Positions 60,277 to 64,000 of a DNA stretch of 64,000 nucleotides are shown in pieces; position 1 is the first letter of the stretch, and each line of letters begins with the position of its first letter. Origin of the DNA: UBA4421 sp002470275 (GTDB lineage Bacteria; Pseudomonadota; Gammaproteobacteria; Pseudomonadales; Azotimanducaceae); the NCBI GenBank assembly GCA_913052345.1, contig CAJXDR010000001.1, positions 154,563 to 218,562 on the forward strand. Reading direction: 5' to 3'. The translations under genes and the position numbers were made by a program. The notes below the pieces were generated by a model. That model saw only the letters and a program-made list of their open reading frames with translations, did not search any database and was not told the DNA's origin.

Positions 60277-61053
60277 TTAAGCATTTTTGATGGTCAGTCC
60301 ACCGTCAACGGGCAGCGCCACACCCGTCATATAGCCAGCGGCAGGCAAGGCGAGATTGAGCGTGGCGTGAGCCACCTCTTCAGGCTCGCCATAGCGCTTC
60401 AGCGCCACCCTTCGGCGGGCGTATATCGCCTTTTGATCCTCAGGAATCTGGGCGGTCATCCCAGTATTAATGGGGCCAGGACAGATACAGTTCACGGTGA
60501 TGCCCTCAGCGCCAAGCTCCACGGACAGCGAGCGCGTCAAGCCAATGACACCATGTTTAGCGGCCGTATAGGGACTACCAAATTTCGTCGCCCCCAGGCC
60601 CTCAGTAGAGGCGATATTAATAATTCGCGGATGCTCCGCCCGACGTAGATAAGGTAGCGCTGCGCGAATCATGCGCATCTGCGCGGTCAGCAGCACATCA
60701 AAGGATTGCGCCCAGGCTGCCTCATAGTCCTGGCTGTCCAGAGCTGCAGGCATGGATATTCCTGCGTTGTTGATCAGAATATCAATCCCCGCCATCTCAG
60801 CGGCAATTTCATGCACCGTTGGCTCAATAGCCTGAGACTCTGCGAGATCCAAGGGCCACCCACGCGCTAACGCACCAGCCGCACTGATTTCGTCTATCAC
60901 CGACTGCAGGCGCTCTGCCTCCAGATCGATGGCAGCAACCCGAGCGCCTTGGGCAGCGAACAGCTTGGCGGTAGCGGCTCCCATGCCGCTCCCGGCGCCA
61001 GTGATGACAGCAACCGAGCCCTCGATAGATCGACTGAGCGCACTTAATGACAT
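60277..61053 (-). CDS. Short-chain dehydrogenase/reductase (SDR), P450-linked
   Basis: Classical SDR of 258 aa with ITGAGSGMGAATA, NNAGISM, Ser in NIASTEG, YTAAK, and ending GVALPVDGGLTIK. The acidic end of beta2 (AIDLEAERL) favours NAD(H). It lies between the P450 gene (28 bases upstream) and the GPH carrier, suggesting that it oxidises an alcohol formed by the P450. Substrate not determinable. Confidence 0.9.
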   Translation of the reverse strand: MSLSALSRSIEGSVAVITGAGSGMGAATAKLFAAQGARVAAIDLEAERLQSVIDEISAAGALARGWPLDLAESQAIEPTVHEIAAEMAGIDILINNAGISMPAALDSQDYEAAWAQSFDVLLTAQMRMIRAALPYLRRAEHPRIINIASTEGLGATKFGSPYTAAKHGVIGLTRSLSVELGAEGITVNCICPGPINTGMTAQIPEDQKAIYARRRVALKRYGEPEEVAHATLNLALPAAGYMTGVALPVDGGLTIKNA

Positions 61054-61080
61054 GCAGCAATCCGGGCGCCTACCGGACCG

Positions 61081-62319
61081 TCACCACGGGTGCACGCAAA
61101 CAGGCAAGGCCGTATAGCCCCGCACGAAGCTGGACTGAACGCGCTCAACCTGGCCGACCAATTCAACCATCTTGAAGCGCCTCATGATCTCCTCCCAGAG
61201 GACGCGCAGCTGCATCTCAGCCAGGCGATTGCCCATACAGCGGTGCAGACCAAAACCAAAAGAAAGATGATGGCGCGCATTAGGACGATCTATCCAAAAG
61301 CGGTTCGGTTCGGGAATGACCCGCTCGTCTCGATTCCCTGACACGTACCACATGGCGATCTTATCTCCCGCGCGAATACTTTGACCCGCGAAGTGAACAT
61401 CCCGGGTCGCGGTCCGCCGCATATATGCCAACGGCGTCTGCCACCGAATAATTTCGGAGACCATGTTTGGAATAAGGCCCTGATCGGCGCGCAACTTGTC
61501 GTATTCATCTGGATTTTGATTCAGCGCCAACACGCCACCCGAGATAGAGTTACGCGTCGTGTCGTTGCCACCAACGATGAGCAAAATTAAATTGCCCAAG
61601 AACTCCATAGCGGGCATGGCGCGGGTCTCTTTGCCATGCGCAAGCATGGAGAGTAAATCAGCTTTGGGTTCAGCCGACGCACGTTGATCTCGCAGGGTCG
61701 TGAAATATTCCAGACATTCGAGCAGTGCCGCTCGTCGTTCTGGTTCAGGGATCAACCCGCCCCCCAGTTCGCCCGACGTTGCCATATCCGACCAATATGT
61801 CAGCTTGTGACGGTCTTCAAAGGGAAAATCGAATAGGGTGGCGAGCATCTGCGTTGTCAGCTCGACGGATACGTGGTCTACCCAGTTAAAGGTCTCCCCT
61901 ACCGGCAGGCTGTCCAAAATCGTGGCGGCTCGAGAACGAATCGTGCTCTCAAGTTTTACTAGGTTTATTGGCGCCACGGCGCCCTGTACCGTTTGCCGCT
62001 GGGCATCATGTTGCGGCGGGTCCATCCCAATAAAATTCTTGGTCTGAAAATCTTGCGGGCGGTCTGCCAGGACAACCCCGGCATCCGACGAAAAGTCCTG
62101 CCAGTTTCTCTCCATTTCCATAATGTGGCTGAAGCGCGTGATGGACCAGTAGGAACCAAAGAGGCTGTTCTGGCAGTAGTGAACGGGGGCTTCATCTCGC
62201 AGGCGCGCGAAATAATCCCAATGAATATCCCGCTGCATCAGCTGCGGCAGACTGACGTCTATTTCAGCCAGGTCGACGGCGTAGGCGTCCGGACCCGGCG
62301 CGGTATCCAGCGTTGGCAT
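61081..62319 (-). CDS. Cytochrome P450
   Basis: Soluble bacterial P450 of 412 aa. Heme ligand Cys361 in LSFGFGLHRCMGN; I-helix oxygen-activation motif GGNDTTRNSISGG; ExxR in SEIIRWQ; and RRTATRDVHFAG near the K-helix region. The pattern resembles bacterial CYP125/CYP124/CYP142-like and terpene-oxidising P450s that hydroxylate sterol side chains, methyl-branched lipids or isoprenoids. Start is the ATG at 62319, which has AAGGAGGT four to twelve bases upstream; the frame is open to 62391 without family sequence. Ferredoxin and reductase partners are not adjacent. Confidence 0.93.
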   Translation of the reverse strand: MPTLDTAPGPDAYAVDLAEIDVSLPQLMQRDIHWDYFARLRDEAPVHYCQNSLFGSYWSITRFSHIMEMERNWQDFSSDAGVVLADRPQDFQTKNFIGMDPPQHDAQRQTVQGAVAPINLVKLESTIRSRAATILDSLPVGETFNWVDHVSVELTTQMLATLFDFPFEDRHKLTYWSDMATSGELGGGLIPEPERRAALLECLEYFTTLRDQRASAEPKADLLSMLAHGKETRAMPAMEFLGNLILLIVGGNDTTRNSISGGVLALNQNPDEYDKLRADQGLIPNMVSEIIRWQTPLAYMRRTATRDVHFAGQSIRAGDKIAMWYVSGNRDERVIPEPNRFWIDRPNARHHLSFGFGLHRCMGNRLAEMQLRVLWEEIMRRFKMVELVGQVERVQSSFVRGYTALPVCVHPW

Positions 62320-62443
62320 CGTTACCTCCTTGCCAAAATTGTTTCGACCATACACCCAGCCGGAAACGTGATCAAAGCATTGAGAGAACAATCTGGCCCC
62401 CTCTTGGCTTCCAACAGGACCTTGGTCAAGCTACTGTAGTCCG

Positions 62444-63997
62444 ATGCTGCCGCTCGCCTTTAACAACCAGTTCACCGCCTGTCTGCCCGGAGATGCCGAA
62501 ACGGGCCCGAGGCGACGCCTAGTCAAAGACGCACTCTTTTCTCGTGTCCAGCCAACCCCCGTGAGGGCACCAAAATTACTGCACGCCTCCAGAGCGCTTG
62601 CGCAAACCCTAGGGCTTAGCGAGGCCGACTGCCAGTCCGAGGACTTTTTGCAAATCTTCGCTGGCAACCAGGTAATGCCGGGCATGGACCCCCATGCGGG
62701 CTGCTACGGTGGCCATCAATTCGGAAATTGGGCCGGGCAATTGGGGGATGGACGGGCCATCAATCTAGGTGAGGTTGAACTGAGTCAGGGACACCTGATG
62801 CTGCAGCTCAAAGGCGCCGGAGAAACTCCGTATTCACGAACCGCCGATGGCCTCGCGGTGCTGCGCTCATCCCTTCGCGAATATGTTTGCAGCGAGGCGA
62901 TGTTCCATCTGGGTATCCCCACCACACGAGCCCTGAGCCTCATCGTCACCGGGGAAGCTGTGGTGCGCGATATGCTGTATGACGGAAACGCTGCCCCTGA
63001 ACCTGGCGCCGTCGTTTGTCGCGCCAGCAGCAGCTTTGTCCGATTTGGCCACTTTCAAATGCTCGCTGCCCGCGGCGAGGAACACCTGCTCGGTCAGTTC
63101 ACTGATTTCATCATCCGTACGGAGTTTCCCGCTCTGACATCCATTGCAGACCAACGCGAGCGCACCCTAGCCTGGTTCTCAGAAGTTTGTGACCGCACGG
63201 CAAAGCTCATGGTCCACTGGATGCGGGTCGGCTTTGTCCACGGGGTGATGAACACGGACAACATGTCCATCTTAGGGGAGACCATCGACTACGGCCCCTA
63301 TGGCTGGCTAGAGAATTTCGACCCTGCATGGACACCTAATACAACGGATGCAGGACAGCGTCGCTATCGCTATGGCCAGCAGCCCGCGGTGGCTCAATGG
63401 AACCTCATGCAGCTGGCAAACGCCATCCTGCCCTTGGTGCAGGACCCCAAGCCCCTGGAAGATGCGCTCAGCCATTTCGTCACCGTCTACGAACAGCAAT
63501 GGCAGCAAATGATGGCGAGTAAACTTGGCCTCCTAGTCCCCAGACCAGAACTCGTAGAGCGCCTGCTGAAGCTGATGGCTGAGACAGAGACCGACATGAC
63601 CATTCTGTATCGAAAGCTCGCAGACATCGACCAACCCCACGAGCTTGCGGCCCTAGGTCCTGCCCTTTATCAGCCAGAGGCGCTGGAGGGGGAGTTCGCC
63701 GAAGGTGTTTCAAAGTGGTTGCGAGACTACCTTTCAGAGGCTGAACATCAGGGCCAGGGTGCTTCTCAGCGAAAACAGCTGATGAATCGCAACAACCCAC
63801 TATATGTGCCTCGCAACTATCTCGCCCAGCTGGCCATTGACGACGCTGAGCAAGGAGACTGCAGCCGCCTGCAACGTTGGATGCAGCTCCTCCAAAGTCC
63901 GTACGAAGAACAAGAGGATGCCGAAGAATTCGCGGCCAAGAGGCCTGAGTGGGCTCGTCATCGAGCCGGCTGCTCGATGCTCTCCTGTAGCTCCTAG
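62444..63997 (+). CDS. selO: Protein adenylyltransferase SelO (YdiU)
   Basis: Pseudokinase-fold enzyme of 517 aa that transfers AMP to protein hydroxyls, in the oxidative-stress response. Landmarks: GGHQFGNWAGQLGDGRA, LQLKGAGETPYSR (Lys123), RSSLREYVCSEAM, the catalytic segment HGVMNTDNMS (Asp272) and IDYGPYG (Asp282). The C-terminus ends CSMLSCSS, the conserved cysteine-rich tail used in redox control. Complete just inside the right edge. Divergent from the P450 gene with 124 bases between starts; no clear Shine-Dalgarno before the ATG. Confidence 0.95.
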   Translation: MLPLAFNNQFTACLPGDAETGPRRRLVKDALFSRVQPTPVRAPKLLHASRALAQTLGLSEADCQSEDFLQIFAGNQVMPGMDPHAGCYGGHQFGNWAGQLGDGRAINLGEVELSQGHLMLQLKGAGETPYSRTADGLAVLRSSLREYVCSEAMFHLGIPTTRALSLIVTGEAVVRDMLYDGNAAPEPGAVVCRASSSFVRFGHFQMLAARGEEHLLGQFTDFIIRTEFPALTSIADQRERTLAWFSEVCDRTAKLMVHWMRVGFVHGVMNTDNMSILGETIDYGPYGWLENFDPAWTPNTTDAGQRRYRYGQQPAVAQWNLMQLANAILPLVQDPKPLEDALSHFVTVYEQQWQQMMASKLGLLVPRPELVERLLKLMAETETDMTILYRKLADIDQPHELAALGPALYQPEALEGEFAEGVSKWLRDYLSEAEHQGQGASQRKQLMNRNNPLYVPRNYLAQLAIDDAEQGDCSRLQRWMQLLQSPYEEQEDAEEFAAKRPEWARHRAGCSMLSCSS

Positions 63998-64000
63998 CCG

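Overview
The window reads as chromosome of an aerobic, probably marine, gammaproteobacterium. The core genes support this: a dapA-bamC-MBL block next to bepA/tusA-like/perM, mrcB followed by a TPR lipoprotein, glcDEF, nadA and selO. The accessory content points the same way and resembles the OM60/NOR5 (Halieaceae)-type marine lineages: two TonB-dependent receptors, a TRAP permease, many acyl-CoA enzymes, three LLM oxidoreductases and a cytochrome P450. That placement is inference from gene content. There are no tRNA or rRNA genes, insertion sequences, phage genes or CRISPR arrays. Packing is very tight, with ATGA overlaps inside operons and interlocked stop codons between convergent genes.

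Layout. 0-2.5 kb: end of a TRAP permease, purN-like gene, hisN-like phosphatase. 2.6-5.5 kb: large TonB receptor. 5.7-8.1 kb: MATE exporter and PlsC-type acyltransferase. 8.1-12.3 kb: two overlapping signalling genes, an apparently inactive kinase-like protein followed by an intact hybrid histidine kinase. 12.7-21.6 kb: fatty-acyl-CoA ligase, HAD and histidine phosphatases, lytic transglycosylase, aminoglycoside-phosphotransferase-like protein and three LLM oxidoreductases. 21.8-24.8 kb: DsbA-like protein and a second TonB receptor under a TPP riboswitch, hence a thiamine-uptake receptor. 24.9-29.4 kb: PBP1b, a TPR lipoprotein resembling the Pseudomonas activator LpoP, and an M48 lipoprotein protease. 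29.4-34.5 kb: glcDEF with a downstream MFS carrier. 34.6-44 kb: dihydroorotase, DUF3089 hydrolase, acyl-CoA ligase, CaiB-type CoA-transferase, PspC protein, and an overlapping glutamine-synthetase-like/amidotransferase/YkvA/DUF3108 chain. 44.4-53.2 kb: cnoX, MBL hydrolase, bamC, dapA, perM, tusA-like, bepA, nadA and a GshB-like ATP-grasp gene. 53.2-62.3 kb: catabolic genes (two SDRs, amidohydrolase, two MFS carriers, crotonase, P450) and a small DUF6580-like membrane protein. 62.4-64 kb: selO.

How the parts fit. The acyl-CoA ligases, CoA-transferase, crotonase, P450, SDRs and LLM enzymes suggest breakdown of hydrophobic carbon compounds such as fatty acids, isoprenoids or sterols. The receptors and transporters supply nutrients. 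The PBP1b/BamC/BepA/transglycosylase genes maintain the envelope. The observations most worth following are the TPP riboswitch with a readable translational switch in front of a TonB receptor; the signalling pair whose upstream member has lost the usual phospho-acceptor residues of both its kinase and HPt domains; a crotonase lacking both hydratase glutamates; a 22-bp triple repeat in that gene's leader; and five convergent gene pairs interlocked at their stop codons. I did not see a clearly new multi-gene system; the signalling pair comes closest.
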